From Pelagerythrobacter aerophilus (GTDB lineage: Bacteria > Pseudomonadota > Alphaproteobacteria > Sphingomonadales > Sphingomonadaceae), in NCBI RefSeq assembly GCF_003581645.1, contig NZ_QXFK01000014.1, forward strand, positions 186,001 through 250,000: DNA of 64,000 nt. Reading direction: 5' to 3'. Below are positions 1-9,017 of the stretch, piece after piece. Made by a program: the position numbers and the translations under genes. The notes beneath the pieces were generated by a model. It worked only from the letters and a program-made list of their open reading frames with translations. It did not search any database and was not told the DNA's origin. Every line of letters begins with the position of its first letter. The first letter of the stretch is position 1.

Positions 1-397
1 AGTGGTCGATTTCGGGACCGCGACCACCTTCGACGCGGTCGATTTCAACGGGGCCTACAAGGGCGGAATCATTGCGCCGGGGATCAACCTCTCGCTCGAC
101 GCGTTGGTGGGCAACACCGCGAAGCTGCCTCGAATCGCCATCGAGGCGCCGCGCACCAACAGCGTGATCGGCACGAACACCGAGGATCAGATGCTGATCG
201 GCGTATTCTGGGGCTATGTCGCCATGATGGAGGGCCTGATCGCGCGGATGCGGGCCGAGATCGGCCGACCCGCGAAAGTGGTCGCGACCGGTGGCCTCGC
301 GATCCTGTTCGATCAGCACACGCAGATATTCGACGCCGTGGACGCCGATCTCACGCTCGAGGGGCTGGCCATTCTCGCGGAGCGTGCATCGCAGTGA
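1..397 (+). CDS. coaX: Type III pantothenate kinase (C-terminal part)
   Basis: The gene enters from the left edge, so only the last 131 or so residues are present. CoaX phosphorylates pantothenate in the first step of coenzyme A synthesis. The visible part opens with DFGTATTFD, an ASKHA-type phosphate-binding strand typical of CoaX, followed by GGIIAPGI and, near the end, VVATGGLA, which fits the family's C-terminal glycine motif. The GTG at base 2 lies inside the protein and is not a start. Its stop overlaps the GTG start of the ribonuclease J gene (GTGA), so the two are probably translated together. The coaX-rnj-DUF1467 order is common in sphingomonads, often downstream of the nuo genes (recalled, not visible here). 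Confidence 0.93.
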   Translation, partial: VVDFGTATTFDAVDFNGAYKGGIIAPGINLSLDALVGNTAKLPRIAIEAPRTNSVIGTNTEDQMLIGVFWGYVAMMEGLIARMRAEIGRPAKVVATGGLAILFDQHTQIFDAVDADLTLEGLAILAERASQ

Positions 398-2040
398 AAA
401 AGGACTTCACCCCGGAAAAGGAGCTGCTGTTCCTCGCGCTCGGCGGGTCAGGCGAGATCGGCATGAACGTCAACCTCTACGGGTGCGACGGCAAATGGCT
501 GATGGTCGATCTCGGCATGACGTTCTCCGGCGGCGAGTATCCGGGCGTGGACCTCGTGTTCGCGGACCTCGACTTCATCGAGGAGCGCTCGAAGGACCTC
601 GTCGGCATCGTCCTCACCCACGCGCACGAGGATCATATCGGCGCGGTGCCTTATTTCGCCGCCGATCTCGGCGTTCCGCTCTACGCGACGCCGTTCACCG
701 CCGATCTGGTCATGCGCAAGCTGGAGGAAGCGGGGCTCTCGCGCACGGTCGAGCTCAATGTGGTCGCAAGCACGGATCCGTTTTCCTTGGGCCCGTTCGA
801 TATTTCTTATGTACCGCTCGCGCACTCGATCGCGGAGGGCAATGCACTGCTGGTCGAGACGCCCTATGGCCGCGTATTCCACACCGGTGACTGGAAGCTC
901 GACGAAGACCCGATCGTGGGCGAGCCGACGACCGAGGAGGAACTGACCGAACTCGGCGACGAAGGCATTCTCGCGCTCGTGTGCGATTCCACCAATGTCT
1001 TCAATCCCGCCGCGAGCGGTTCGGAAGGCGCCGTCTATCAGGGGCTGATGGAGGAGGTGAAGCGCCAGGCGGGTAAGCGCGTGCTCGTCACCACCTTCGC
1101 CTCCAACGTCGCACGCCTGCACACCTTGGGCGAAGTCGCGAAGGCGACCGGGCGCCAGTTGTGCGTTGCCGGGCGTTCGCTCGACCGGATCATCGATGTC
1201 GCGCAGGACAACGGCTATCTGGAAGACCTGCCGCCGCTGGTCGATTTCGACACCGCCATGGGCCTGCCGCGCGGCGAGGTGCTGATCCTCGCGACCGGCG
1301 GACAGGGCGAGCCGAGAGCGGCGCTCGCGCGAGTCGCTGACGGATCGCACCCGATCGAGCTTACCGCGGGTGACGTGGTGCTGTTCTCAAGCCGGCAGAT
1401 TCCCGGCAACGAGATCGCGATCGGTCGAGTGCAGAACCAGCTCGCCGCGCGAGGGATCGTGATGGTTACCGACCGGCAGAGCGCGATCCACGTGTCCGGT
1501 CATCCGGGGCGGCCGGAGCTCGAGGCGCTTTACGGATGGCTCCGTCCGGAAGTGCTCGTGCCGGTGCACGGCGAGGTGCGGCACATGCAGGAACAGGCGC
1601 GGCTCGGCCTAGCCAGCGGCATCCCCCACGCGGTGGCGCAGGTGAATGGCGACGTCGTGCGCCTCGCACCGGGCGCGCCGGGAAAAGTGGCGGAAGTGCG
1701 CGCTGGACGGCTCGTGCTCGACGGCGACATCATCGCGCCGGCCGACGGCGAGGGCATCGTCATGCGCCGGCGTATCGCCGCGGAAGGCGCGCTGGTGGTC
1801 ATCCTCTCCCCCGACGGCAATGTGGCAATCGAATCCTTCGGGCTCCCGCTCGAGGAAGACATGACCGATTTCGCCGCGGAGGCAAAAGCGGACGTGCTGG
1901 AAGCGATCCGCAAGTTGCGCGGCAAGGCGCGCGCCGGCGCCGACGATGTTGCCGAGGCTGCACGGCTTGCCGCTCGCCGGGCGGCGCGCCGCTGGTCGGG
2001 CAAGAACCCGCAAGTCAAGGTCGTGATGTTGGAGGGCTGA
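394..2040 (+). CDS. rnj: Ribonuclease J
   Basis: A 548-residue metallo-beta-lactamase/beta-CASP nuclease that degrades and matures RNA in the cytoplasm (5'-to-3' exonuclease and endonuclease activity in the family). The metal-binding motif HAHEDH is at about residues 74-79, a further HTGDWKLD segment lies near residue 165, and the beta-CASP part carries SGHPGRPE and the VPVHGE motif. Length fits RNase J. The GTG start overlaps the coaX stop (GTGA), which favours this start over internal ones. A small DUF1467 gene begins 5 bases after the stop. RNase J replaces or complements RNase E functions in alphaproteobacteria; which applies here cannot be told from the window. Confidence 0.95.
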   Translation: MKKDFTPEKELLFLALGGSGEIGMNVNLYGCDGKWLMVDLGMTFSGGEYPGVDLVFADLDFIEERSKDLVGIVLTHAHEDHIGAVPYFAADLGVPLYATPFTADLVMRKLEEAGLSRTVELNVVASTDPFSLGPFDISYVPLAHSIAEGNALLVETPYGRVFHTGDWKLDEDPIVGEPTTEEELTELGDEGILALVCDSTNVFNPAASGSEGAVYQGLMEEVKRQAGKRVLVTTFASNVARLHTLGEVAKATGRQLCVAGRSLDRIIDVAQDNGYLEDLPPLVDFDTAMGLPRGEVLILATGGQGEPRAALARVADGSHPIELTAGDVVLFSSRQIPGNEIAIGRVQNQLAARGIVMVTDRQSAIHVSGHPGRPELEALYGWLRPEVLVPVHGEVRHMQEQARLGLASGIPHAVAQVNGDVVRLAPGAPGKVAEVRAGRLVLDGDIIAPADGEGIVMRRRIAAEGALVVILSPDGNVAIESFGLPLEEDMTDFAAEAKADVLEAIRKLRGKARAGADDVAEAARLAARRAARRWSGKNPQVKVVMLEG

Positions 2041-2044
2041 TGAG

Positions 2045-2314
2045 ATGCAATGGACTTCCATCCTTGCGATCTATTTCATCGTCTGGGTGATGAGCGCATT
2101 CTTCCTGCTGCCGTTCGGTGTTCGCACCCACGACGAGCTGGGTCTCGAAAAGATTCCGGGGCAGGCGGACAGTGCGCCGGCCAACTTCCGCCCCGGCCGC
2201 CTGGTGCTACGCGCTACGATCCTCGCAGCGGTGCTCACCGGGCTTTTCGCGCTCAATTACGAGTATCGCTGGATCGAGGTCGAGGATCTCGACGTCACCC
2301 GCCTATTCGCGTAG
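2045..2314 (+). CDS. DUF1467 family membrane protein
   Basis: An 89-residue protein with two predicted membrane segments: residues 5-25 (ILAIYFIVWVMSAFFLLPFG) and about 55-72 (LRATILAAVLTGLFALNY). The loop between them carries the GVRTHDELGLE stretch characteristic of DUF1467, whose function is unknown. It follows rnj by 5 bases and is probably co-transcribed with coaX and rnj. Its last 12 bases overlap the end of the convergent coiled-coil gene on the other strand, leaving no room for a separate terminator between them. Confidence 0.85.
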   Translation: MQWTSILAIYFIVWVMSAFFLLPFGVRTHDELGLEKIPGQADSAPANFRPGRLVLRATILAAVLTGLFALNYEYRWIEVEDLDVTRLFA

Positions 2315-4927
2315 CCGCTTGATCGCCTGGGCGAGCGCGACATAGAGCTTGCCCATGTCGGAGCTTAGCAAGGTCACGCCCAAGGCGTGTCCGTCCCGCG
2401 TGGACAGCATAGTGCGCAGCATTCCCTCGAAGTCCGCGACGTAACGGTTTACGTTCTCCTGGAAATCCGGCTCGCTGCTGTAGAGGCCGGCAATGTCCCG
2501 CGCCTCCGCCCTGTCGAGCAAGCGCACCGCGCGGCGGGTGAAGATGCCGCGATCGCCGCGCAGGTAGGATGTCCACGCGGTATCGGTCACTTCGGTCGAA
2601 AGCGCCTTCGCGATGTCGATCGCGTTCGAATTGAGGCTCTCGGTGATTAGCGCCATGCGCCGGGCAAAATCGTTGTCGACCTGTTCCTCGGCACGTTCGC
2701 GCGCCTGCACGACGCGCGTTTCGAGATTGCCGGCGAGTTCGTCCACTTTGGCCAGCTGGTCGCGTAGCTGAATCGCGGCCTGACGGCTCGCATCCGATGC
2801 CTTCGCGGCTGCTTTCTCGAGCTGACCGATCGATTGCTCGGCCTTCTCCCGCATAACTTCGTCGAGTGCTTGCGAGGTTTCCGTACCCACGCGCTCGGCA
2901 AGTTCGCGGATGCTCTCGCTGGCGCTCTCGCCAATCGCGGCACGGGCCGAACGGGCTGCCGTTTCGAGCGCTTCGATGGCATCGCGCAAGTCTGCACGCG
3001 CCTTCTCGGCGACCGCGGTGCTGTCCTCCTCAAGACTGGCGATCACGGCACGCAGCTCACCGACCTGCGCAACATGGGCTTCGTTCGCCTGCGCGAATCG
3101 TTCGTGCAGGACTTCCACATCGCCGATCGTCTCGCGGCCAGTGTCGCGGGCACCGACAACATAGTCGGACAACTGCGCGCTGGTGGCGTTCGCTTCGTCG
3201 AGCACGAGCTTGAGATTGCCTGCCCGTTCCTCGACCGACGCGAGGCGGCCTTCCGCTTCGCCGATGGCGAGAGGCAGATCCTCACGTGAATGCTGCTCGC
3301 TCGCCTGGAGCAATTCGAGCAGGCGGACACTCGCTTCCGTGAGGGACGCGACTGCCTCATCGGTTCCGTGCAGCGTCGCGCGGCTCTCGCCGAGTTTCGC
3401 TTCGAGCCGCTCGAGGCTCTGCGCCAGTACCTGCTCGGTTTCCCCACCGTGGTGCGCGATTGCTTCCACCTCGGCGCGCAATTGCACGAGCCGCTCGGTC
3501 ACGGCCTCGCCCTTGCGCGCGAGTTCGTCGGTCTGCGCGATGTGCGCCTCGCGCCGCTCGGCAATCGCTGCATCGATTTCGGCGAGGCGCGACGTGAGCG
3601 CTTCGGTATATTCGCGCTCCGCGTCGGCGAGGGCCGCCTGACGTTCGGCAATCCGGTCTTGCAAGCGCTGATCGCGTTCCGCGATGCCCCGGTCGACCGC
3701 TTCGGCTTCGGCCTTGAGTGCGGCGAGCTTCTGATTGGCCGACGCGAGGGCGTTGTCGTCGACTCCCTTGATCACCTCGATCGCCTCATTGAGGCGCTGC
3801 TTCATTGCCTCGATCTGTTCGGCCCAGGTACCGAGCGCGGCTTCTTCGCCTTCGCGCACGGCATTGCCGATGATCTTTGCTTCGTCGCGCAGGCCGCCGA
3901 GACGCGCGCGGAGGGAGACGAGCGCTTCCTCCTCTTCGGACGCCAGCGATTCGTGCGTTGCGTGCAGTTCCTCGGCCAACGATTGGGCGCGGCGACGCAG
4001 GGCAGCCAGTGTCTCCACTTCTCGCCCATCGAGTTCGGCGCGGAAGGTTTCACTCGTCGTACGGAGCGCTTCGAAACGCTCGGCGGTGAGCTGATCGAGC
4101 TGATCGAGCTGACTACCGAACCCGGCCAGCGCTTCCTCGATCCGGGATTCGAGAGTGCCAACCTGCCGCTCGCTCGCCTGACCGAAGTCGTTGAGCCGCT
4201 CGAAGCCCCTCGTCAGTTCGGCCACGTGCTCGTGCGCGATCCGCCCGGCATTGCCGATCTGGTTCGAAACGTCACGCGCGGAATTCGCGATAACCGGAAG
4301 ATCGTCACGCAATTTGTTCATGTTGGTCAAGGCAGTGGTGCTGACAGTTGCGAGCACTTCCACCTGCTGTCCATTGTCCTGGACGAGTCCCTGAAGGCGA
4401 TCGGCGTGGGTCGAGAGCCGCTCGGTCGCGACTCTCCCCAGCGTGTCGAGCTCGCGCGACTGGGATGCGAGGAATTCGCGCGCAAGGCTGAGTTCGCGGT
4501 TGATCGTGGCGAGCCGGGTCTCCAGCACGCGTGACTCGTGCGATAGCAGATGGGCGACTTCACCGAAGCGGCGTGCTTCGTGCGTGCTGTTGCGCGTCGC
4601 GATCAGCCACAACACGGCCACAAGAAGGACTGGTACCGCCCATTGACCCATCCAGGCGAGCCATTGCGCCGGAGGGGCGCCCGCAAGCATGGGTTCGCGG
4701 ACGATCCACACGAAGGCTGCGGTCCACGCGACCGTCACACCCAGGACGAGCGTCGGCGCAAGCCATCGGGTCTTCGCCTCAGGTTCGGGCTCTTCGTCCC
4801 ATTCTTCCTCGAACGCGGTGTGGTCGTCGACGTCCGCCTCGATCTCGGTCGTTTCAACCTCGTTCGTGACTTGTTCGCTCCCCGCGTCGTCCGGCCCTAT
4901 GGCCCTGATATTCGATCCTCCAGACAT
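2303..4927 (-). CDS. Large two-TM coiled-coil protein, TipN-like architecture
   Basis: An 874-residue protein. Residues 1-52 are acidic and low in complexity (runs of E and D). Two hydrophobic segments follow at about 55-76 and 90-110, giving a hairpin in the inner membrane, and residues 115-800 are almost entirely heptad-like coiled coil rich in E, A, L, R and Q. The last 80 or so residues look globular (SLNSNAIDIAKALSTEV onward). I see no ATPase motif, although such proteins are sometimes labelled ATPase. The layout and length resemble Caulobacter TipN, a new-pole marker with two N-terminal TM segments and a long cytoplasmic coiled coil. That is an analogy from architecture, not a sequence match. 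No strong Shine-Dalgarno is seen before the ATG. Confidence 0.7.
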   Translation of the reverse strand: MSGGSNIRAIGPDDAGSEQVTNEVETTEIEADVDDHTAFEEEWDEEPEPEAKTRWLAPTLVLGVTVAWTAAFVWIVREPMLAGAPPAQWLAWMGQWAVPVLLVAVLWLIATRNSTHEARRFGEVAHLLSHESRVLETRLATINRELSLAREFLASQSRELDTLGRVATERLSTHADRLQGLVQDNGQQVEVLATVSTTALTNMNKLRDDLPVIANSARDVSNQIGNAGRIAHEHVAELTRGFERLNDFGQASERQVGTLESRIEEALAGFGSQLDQLDQLTAERFEALRTTSETFRAELDGREVETLAALRRRAQSLAEELHATHESLASEEEEALVSLRARLGGLRDEAKIIGNAVREGEEAALGTWAEQIEAMKQRLNEAIEVIKGVDDNALASANQKLAALKAEAEAVDRGIAERDQRLQDRIAERQAALADAEREYTEALTSRLAEIDAAIAERREAHIAQTDELARKGEAVTERLVQLRAEVEAIAHHGGETEQVLAQSLERLEAKLGESRATLHGTDEAVASLTEASVRLLELLQASEQHSREDLPLAIGEAEGRLASVEERAGNLKLVLDEANATSAQLSDYVVGARDTGRETIGDVEVLHERFAQANEAHVAQVGELRAVIASLEEDSTAVAEKARADLRDAIEALETAARSARAAIGESASESIRELAERVGTETSQALDEVMREKAEQSIGQLEKAAAKASDASRQAAIQLRDQLAKVDELAGNLETRVVQARERAEEQVDNDFARRMALITESLNSNAIDIAKALSTEVTDTAWTSYLRGDRGIFTRRAVRLLDRAEARDIAGLYSSEPDFQENVNRYVADFEGMLRTMLSTRDGHALGVTLLSSDMGKLYVALAQAIKRLRE

Positions 4928-4998
4928 GGCCGGAAGGCTATCACGAAAAGGGGGGGCTGAAACCCTGCTTTAACCAGTCTTGCGATAGACGGAGTGCA

Positions 4999-5307
4999 AT
5001 GGTCCACGAAAACGGTGCCCTGGATGCCACGCTGGCAGCGGCGGCGGGCGACGATCCCGTCCTGCTCGCCGAGCTGCGCGCAGCTTTCGCGGACAGTCTC
5101 GAGCGGCAGATCGACCTGCTCGGGCGGGCGCGCTGCGACGGAAACTGGAATGTCGCCGCCTTGCGGTTGAAGGGGCTGGCCGCGAGTTTTCACGCTGCGG
5201 GTCTCATCGAACTTGCGGACGAGGCGATCGCGGCCGCGCCCGGGGAGCCGACCATCCTGCGCCGATTGGAGGCGTTCAGACGCGATTTCTCCGCCGGACC
5301 TGCCTGA
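4999..5307 (+). CDS. Hpt-like domain protein lacking the phospho-histidine
   Basis: A 102-residue alpha-helical protein. The pattern NWNVAALRLKGLAASFHAAG at residues 49-68 matches the core helix of histidine phosphotransfer domains (usual form AAH-x-LKGSAA-x-x-GA), but the residue at the histidine position is Leu55. It therefore looks like a degenerate Hpt fold that cannot take part in a normal phosphorelay. It might act as a docking or inhibitory partner, or the resemblance may be loose. It is divergent from the coiled-coil gene (71-base gap) and heads a same-strand run of four little-known genes ending with a kinase-like protein that is also missing its histidine. Confidence 0.6.
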   Translation: MVHENGALDATLAAAAGDDPVLLAELRAAFADSLERQIDLLGRARCDGNWNVAALRLKGLAASFHAAGLIELADEAIAAAPGEPTILRRLEAFRRDFSAGPA

Positions 5308-5380
5308 GCGCCCCATCGGTACGCTTGGCACAAGCCCTAGCTGGGCTTAAACCTCCTCGCTTTCATGCGGGAGTGAGCAG

Positions 5381-6571
5381 TTGCGGGTTGCGATCCTGTC
5401 GGCAATCCATCCAGGTGGAGAAGGGAGCGGAGCGGCCACGCGCGGCCTGCTGACCGTGGCCGGCCGGAGCGTCGCCGCGCTCCAGCTCGATCTCGCGCTG
5501 CGCTTGGGATGCGAGCGCATTGTGTGCCTTGCGGAAGGCCTGGACGAAGGCGTGCTGCCCTTGCTTCACCGTGCGGAGCAGGGCGGGGCGACCTTCCATG
5601 CGCTAAGCAGCGCACGCTCGCTTTCAGGCCTGGTGCGGGCGCAGGACGAACTGTTCCTCTTCGCCGAGGGCGTCGTGCCCGATCCGCTGGTGGTCGGGGA
5701 GCTGCTGGGCGAGCGTTCGGGCATCATCGCCCTGCCGGCCGAGCCGGGGATCGAGGCCGGATTCGAGCGAATCGACCGGGATCATGCTTGGGCCGGCGTG
5801 GCGCGCCTGCCGGGATCGGCGGTCGAGCGGCTGGTCGAAATGCCGTTCGAAGTCGACGCGGTGCCCGCCTTGCTGCGTGTCGGCCTGCAGACCGGCACAC
5901 GGATCGTGCCGCTCACGCCATCGCTGGTGAGCGATCGGCGCTGGGCCTTGCTGCGCGACGAGCAGCAGGCACGTGCGTTCGAGGCTGCCTGGCTCAATCA
6001 GCGCGTTACCCTGTCGTCCTTCGCTGCGCCGGTGCATGCCCTGGCGGATCGGGCCGCAATGGTTCTGGCGCCTGGCGTCCTCGCCCAGCGCGGCAAGGCG
6101 GCGCTTCCCATCGCAGGCGGTATCCTGGGCCTCGGCGGAGCGCTCGCCGCCGCGTGGTGGAAGCTGCCGCCGCTCGCCTTCGGGGCGGCTGCACTCGGAA
6201 CCTTCCTTCTGCGAACGGGCGAGACGGTTGCTGCGTTTCTCAGCGAAGGTCGCCGGAGCGGCATCGTTGCGCGCGTGACCCGCGTCCTCCCGGGGTTGGC
6301 GGTCGATGCGATTATTCTGGCGCTGGTCGGAATGCTTGCGCCGGTGGGGGAACTTGCGGACTGGTTGTTCGGGGGGCTCGCGCTGCTTCTGGCGCTGAGA
6401 ATCGCCGAACGTTCGCAGGTCGAATCGCTCGCCCGCGCGGCCTCAGATCGGGGTACACTGGCGCTGGTGCTCGCACTGTGTGCGGCGCTCGATCAAACTC
6501 TCCCGGGAATTCAGATACTTGTGCTCGCGGTGCTGGCGGCGATCTATCTCGCCCGCGGCGAACGCGGATAA
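5381..6571 (+). CDS. Membrane protein with nucleotidyltransferase-like N-terminus
   Basis: 396 residues; I do not recognise a named family. Residues 1-230 are soluble and begin RVAILSAIHPGGEGSGAATR, with LLTVAGRSVAALQLDLALRL just after. This loosely recalls NDP-sugar pyrophosphorylase-like domains (phosphate loop, then an L-x-x-VAG-x-S/P element). Residues 241-391 hold about six hydrophobic segments (near 241-260, 262-280, 303-322, 327-342, 358-372, 376-391). A cytidylyltransferase plus CDP-alcohol phosphatidyltransferase fusion would have a similar plan, but I do not see the CDP-alcohol motif. The start is TTG with GGGAG seven bases upstream; no ATG fits. It lies in the 5-9 kb group of unusual genes. 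Confidence 0.6.
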   Translation: MRVAILSAIHPGGEGSGAATRGLLTVAGRSVAALQLDLALRLGCERIVCLAEGLDEGVLPLLHRAEQGGATFHALSSARSLSGLVRAQDELFLFAEGVVPDPLVVGELLGERSGIIALPAEPGIEAGFERIDRDHAWAGVARLPGSAVERLVEMPFEVDAVPALLRVGLQTGTRIVPLTPSLVSDRRWALLRDEQQARAFEAAWLNQRVTLSSFAAPVHALADRAAMVLAPGVLAQRGKAALPIAGGILGLGGALAAAWWKLPPLAFGAAALGTFLLRTGETVAAFLSEGRRSGIVARVTRVLPGLAVDAIILALVGMLAPVGELADWLFGGLALLLALRIAERSQVESLARAASDRGTLALVLALCAALDQTLPGIQILVLAVLAAIYLARGERG

Positions 6572-6605
6572 CGCTCGCTTAACTATACCGCGTTAAGGCG
6601 GATGA

Positions 6606-7568
6606 ATGAACGAGTCCGGCACGAACAGCGCCTCGTATTCGCCGATCGAGGCGGTTCTCGCGGGCGAGCTCGCGCGCGGCGATCTCGTGCTCGGCACGGT
6701 CGGCCCAATGCTGGGCATGTTGTTGGCCAATCATGACAGTGCGCTGTTCAGCGACGAGATCGTCGCCAACGTGCGCGGCATGGGCCTCCACGTGGCGCGG
6801 CAGACATTGGTCGCGCAGGCCAACGCGGCGGGTATCGAGGATCCATTCGCCTTTGCGGCCGAGCATGGCGATGCCCTGGCGGAGAGCCTTGCGCGGAACC
6901 TGCAGTTCCTCGGCCATTGCCACGCACTCGCGCTCGAGCATCGCCTGGCGATGCAGTTGGATCGGCGCAACGCGATCGATCCGGTGCTGTCTCCGCTGCT
7001 CCAATCGCTGATCGCGTCTTCCGATACGGACACATCTCAGCTTGCCATGGCGCTTCTCGCCGCGCAGGCCCGCTTCGTTCAGCAACAGCGCAGGGTCGAA
7101 CTCCCGCTCGCTGAACTGCCGCCTCCGCTGTTCGAGCACGCACTTTCGGTGTGGCGTGCGCAGGCCGGGGGCACCGACGAAAACGCGGTCGAGCAAGCGG
7201 ACAAGCGCCTGCGAGACGCCTATGATCCGCACGCCACGCGTCTTGCTCTGCTTGAGCGGGCGGCGGGGGCGGTCGGTGACGGGATGAGGCCTGCCCTTTC
7301 CATCGGCCATGCCGGAACCGGGCTGTTCCTGTCGGCACTTGCGCTCGCGGCGGGACAGGATCGTGATCTGGTTGCCGTGTCGATCAACGAAAGCCAGGTC
7401 GGGCGGCTGGCGCTCGCGCTGCGCGCCGCCGGGCTCAAGCCCGAACAGATTGCCGAACAGTTCGTGCTCATTCACCCTGGCATCACATTGCCCGGCGCGT
7501 TCGACACGCTGCGCGCCGACCGCGCGGCGACGATTCTTGCGGCGTCGGACCGGCAGGCGCTGGGCTGA
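6606..7568 (+). CDS. Conserved hypothetical protein, mostly helical
   Basis: 320 residues, no signal peptide or membrane segment, predicted nearly all alpha-helical and rich in A and L. Two internal stretches have a repeat-like form: LGMLLANHDSALFSDEIVAN near residue 40, and SSDTDTSQLAMALLAAQARF near 137. The latter recalls the helical-repeat, RF-Q pattern of DUF2336-type alphaproteobacterial proteins, but the match is too weak to name. It begins 34 bases after the membrane protein and ends 4 bases before the kinase-like gene, so the three are probably one transcript. A role with the kinase-like neighbour is an inference from position only. Confidence 0.6.
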   Translation: MNESGTNSASYSPIEAVLAGELARGDLVLGTVGPMLGMLLANHDSALFSDEIVANVRGMGLHVARQTLVAQANAAGIEDPFAFAAEHGDALAESLARNLQFLGHCHALALEHRLAMQLDRRNAIDPVLSPLLQSLIASSDTDTSQLAMALLAAQARFVQQQRRVELPLAELPPPLFEHALSVWRAQAGGTDENAVEQADKRLRDAYDPHATRLALLERAAGAVGDGMRPALSIGHAGTGLFLSALALAAGQDRDLVAVSINESQVGRLALALRAAGLKPEQIAEQFVLIHPGITLPGAFDTLRADRAATILAASDRQALG

Positions 7569-7572
7569 GCCC

Positions 7573-8964
7573 ATGAACGCCCACTCTCCCAGCTATCTCG
7601 CGCGCGGGCGGACGGACGCAGAAGATCGCCTGATCGAAGCGGACGAGCTGCTCGCCGCCTTGCAGCGAAGCTGCGGGGGCGAGATTCCCGGTGTGCTTGC
7701 GGTGCCTGCGCTGCTCGAACGGGTGCGCCAGGCACGTGCCGCCGGCACCCGCCTCAGCGGTGCGATCGAGGCATTCGGGGGCGAAGACATCATTCACGCC
7801 TGGATCGAGGTCTTTCCGCACTCCGGAAACGAAGCGGGCTGCTCGATCGGCATTGCCGACTGGCAGGTATCGCCGGCGGTACGCGAGGATAATGCGCAGG
7901 CGGCGGTGCGGCACCTAGAGATCGAGCGCAGTGTGGCCGATCTGTGGGCGCGGCTCGATCCGGCGCAAGGCGTGCTCGCGGCCGAAGCCCATGCGCCGGA
8001 CCTCGCCGCGCTTGCTCTCCGCATGATGCAGGGCGCAGGGCGGCCATGGACCGATTTCGTCGAGCTGCCCGGTGCGGTCCACGAGCAGCCGATGCACTGG
8101 CGCTTGCTTGACGGCCTGGCGGTCCGGGTGCCGGAATCGCCGCGGGAATGGACCGTAACACTGGCGCCCCTCGGGGGTCCTGAGCCCGGGCAGTCCGGCT
8201 TCGAGCTCTACCTCGCATCGGACGCCGTGCTTCCCACCGGGGAAGCTCCGCCCCACGCGGAGTTGGCCGGACCTCCTGCCACTCATCTGATCGGGCGAAA
8301 TCTTGCGCCCGTTCTGCGTCAACCGATCGCGCGGATCATCGCCAATGCGGAGACGATCCGCACCCGCCTCGCGGGGCCGCTGGCAGAGGAATACAGCAAC
8401 TACGCGGCCGATATCGCGGCTGCGGGGCAGCACCTTCTGGCACTGATCGAGGACTTGTCGGATCTCGAAGTCGTGGAGGCCGAAGGCTTCGCTACGGCGC
8501 CCGACGAGATCGACCTCGGCGATGTCGCCCACCGTGCCGCTGGGATTCTGGCGGTGCGCGCGAAGGAGAAGGGGATAGCCCTGACTGCGCCACCCGCAGG
8601 ACGTCCCGTGCCTGCGGTGGCCGAATTCCGCCGCGTCCTGCAGATTCTGCTCAACCTCGTCGGGAACGCTATCCGCTATTCGCCCGAAGGCTCGCAAATC
8701 CGTCTGGAACTTTCAGCCGAGGGGGCGCGTGCCAGTGTGAGCGTGATCGATGAAGGACCGGGGCTCGACGCGGAGCAGCAAGCGCGGGTGTTCGAGAAGT
8801 TCGAAAGATTGGGCCGCAGTGGTGACGGCGGGTCCGGGCTCGGGCTCTACATTTCGCGCCGCCTTGCGCGCGCTATGGGCGGCGACCTCACGGTGCAGAG
8901 CGAACTCGGCAGCGGGGCCAACTTCACGCTCGAGCTACCGGCGGCTCACAAGTCTCAGGAATAA
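7573..8964 (+). CDS. Histidine-kinase-like protein with degenerate H-box
   Basis: 463 residues, soluble. Residues 1-240 are a sensor-like region without a recognised domain. Residues 241-300 form a HisKA-like dimerisation helix pair, but the H-box reads LAPVLRQPIARI, where the normal form is SHELRTPL; Pro246 sits at the histidine position. The catalytic domain is complete: N-box LNLVGNAIRYS, G1 DEGPGL, F-box FEKFERLG and G2 GSGLGLYIS. It could bind ATP and perhaps phosphorylate another partner in trans, but not itself at the usual site. The ATG is chosen because it follows the upstream stop by 2 bases; longer in-frame starts would overlap the neighbour by more than 250 bases. Confidence 0.75.
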   Translation: MNAHSPSYLARGRTDAEDRLIEADELLAALQRSCGGEIPGVLAVPALLERVRQARAAGTRLSGAIEAFGGEDIIHAWIEVFPHSGNEAGCSIGIADWQVSPAVREDNAQAAVRHLEIERSVADLWARLDPAQGVLAAEAHAPDLAALALRMMQGAGRPWTDFVELPGAVHEQPMHWRLLDGLAVRVPESPREWTVTLAPLGGPEPGQSGFELYLASDAVLPTGEAPPHAELAGPPATHLIGRNLAPVLRQPIARIIANAETIRTRLAGPLAEEYSNYAADIAAAGQHLLALIEDLSDLEVVEAEGFATAPDEIDLGDVAHRAAGILAVRAKEKGIALTAPPAGRPVPAVAEFRRVLQILLNLVGNAIRYSPEGSQIRLELSAEGARASVSVIDEGPGLDAEQQARVFEKFERLGRSGDGGSGLGLYISRRLARAMGGDLTVQSELGSGANFTLELPAAHKSQE

Positions 8965-8967
8965 TTG

Positions 8968-9000
8968 GGTTGCCGGCGAACGACTGCGCTGCCGGCAACC
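8968..9000. terminator. Bidirectional hairpin between convergent genes
   Basis: GGTTGCCGGC at 8968-8977 and GCCGGCAACC at 8991-9000 form a perfect 10-bp stem with a 13-base loop. It sits between the converging kinase-like gene and gltA. Neither strand has a proper T-run after it, so it may slow or end transcription with help, or protect the 3' ends. Confidence 0.6.
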
Positions 9001-9017
9001 TGAAGAAGGCGTGAAGC

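Noticed and set aside
5328-5346. TTGGCAC-like sigma-54 promoter before the 5381 gene
   Set aside because: The GG and GC elements are one base too far apart and the -12 half reads TAGC, a poor match.
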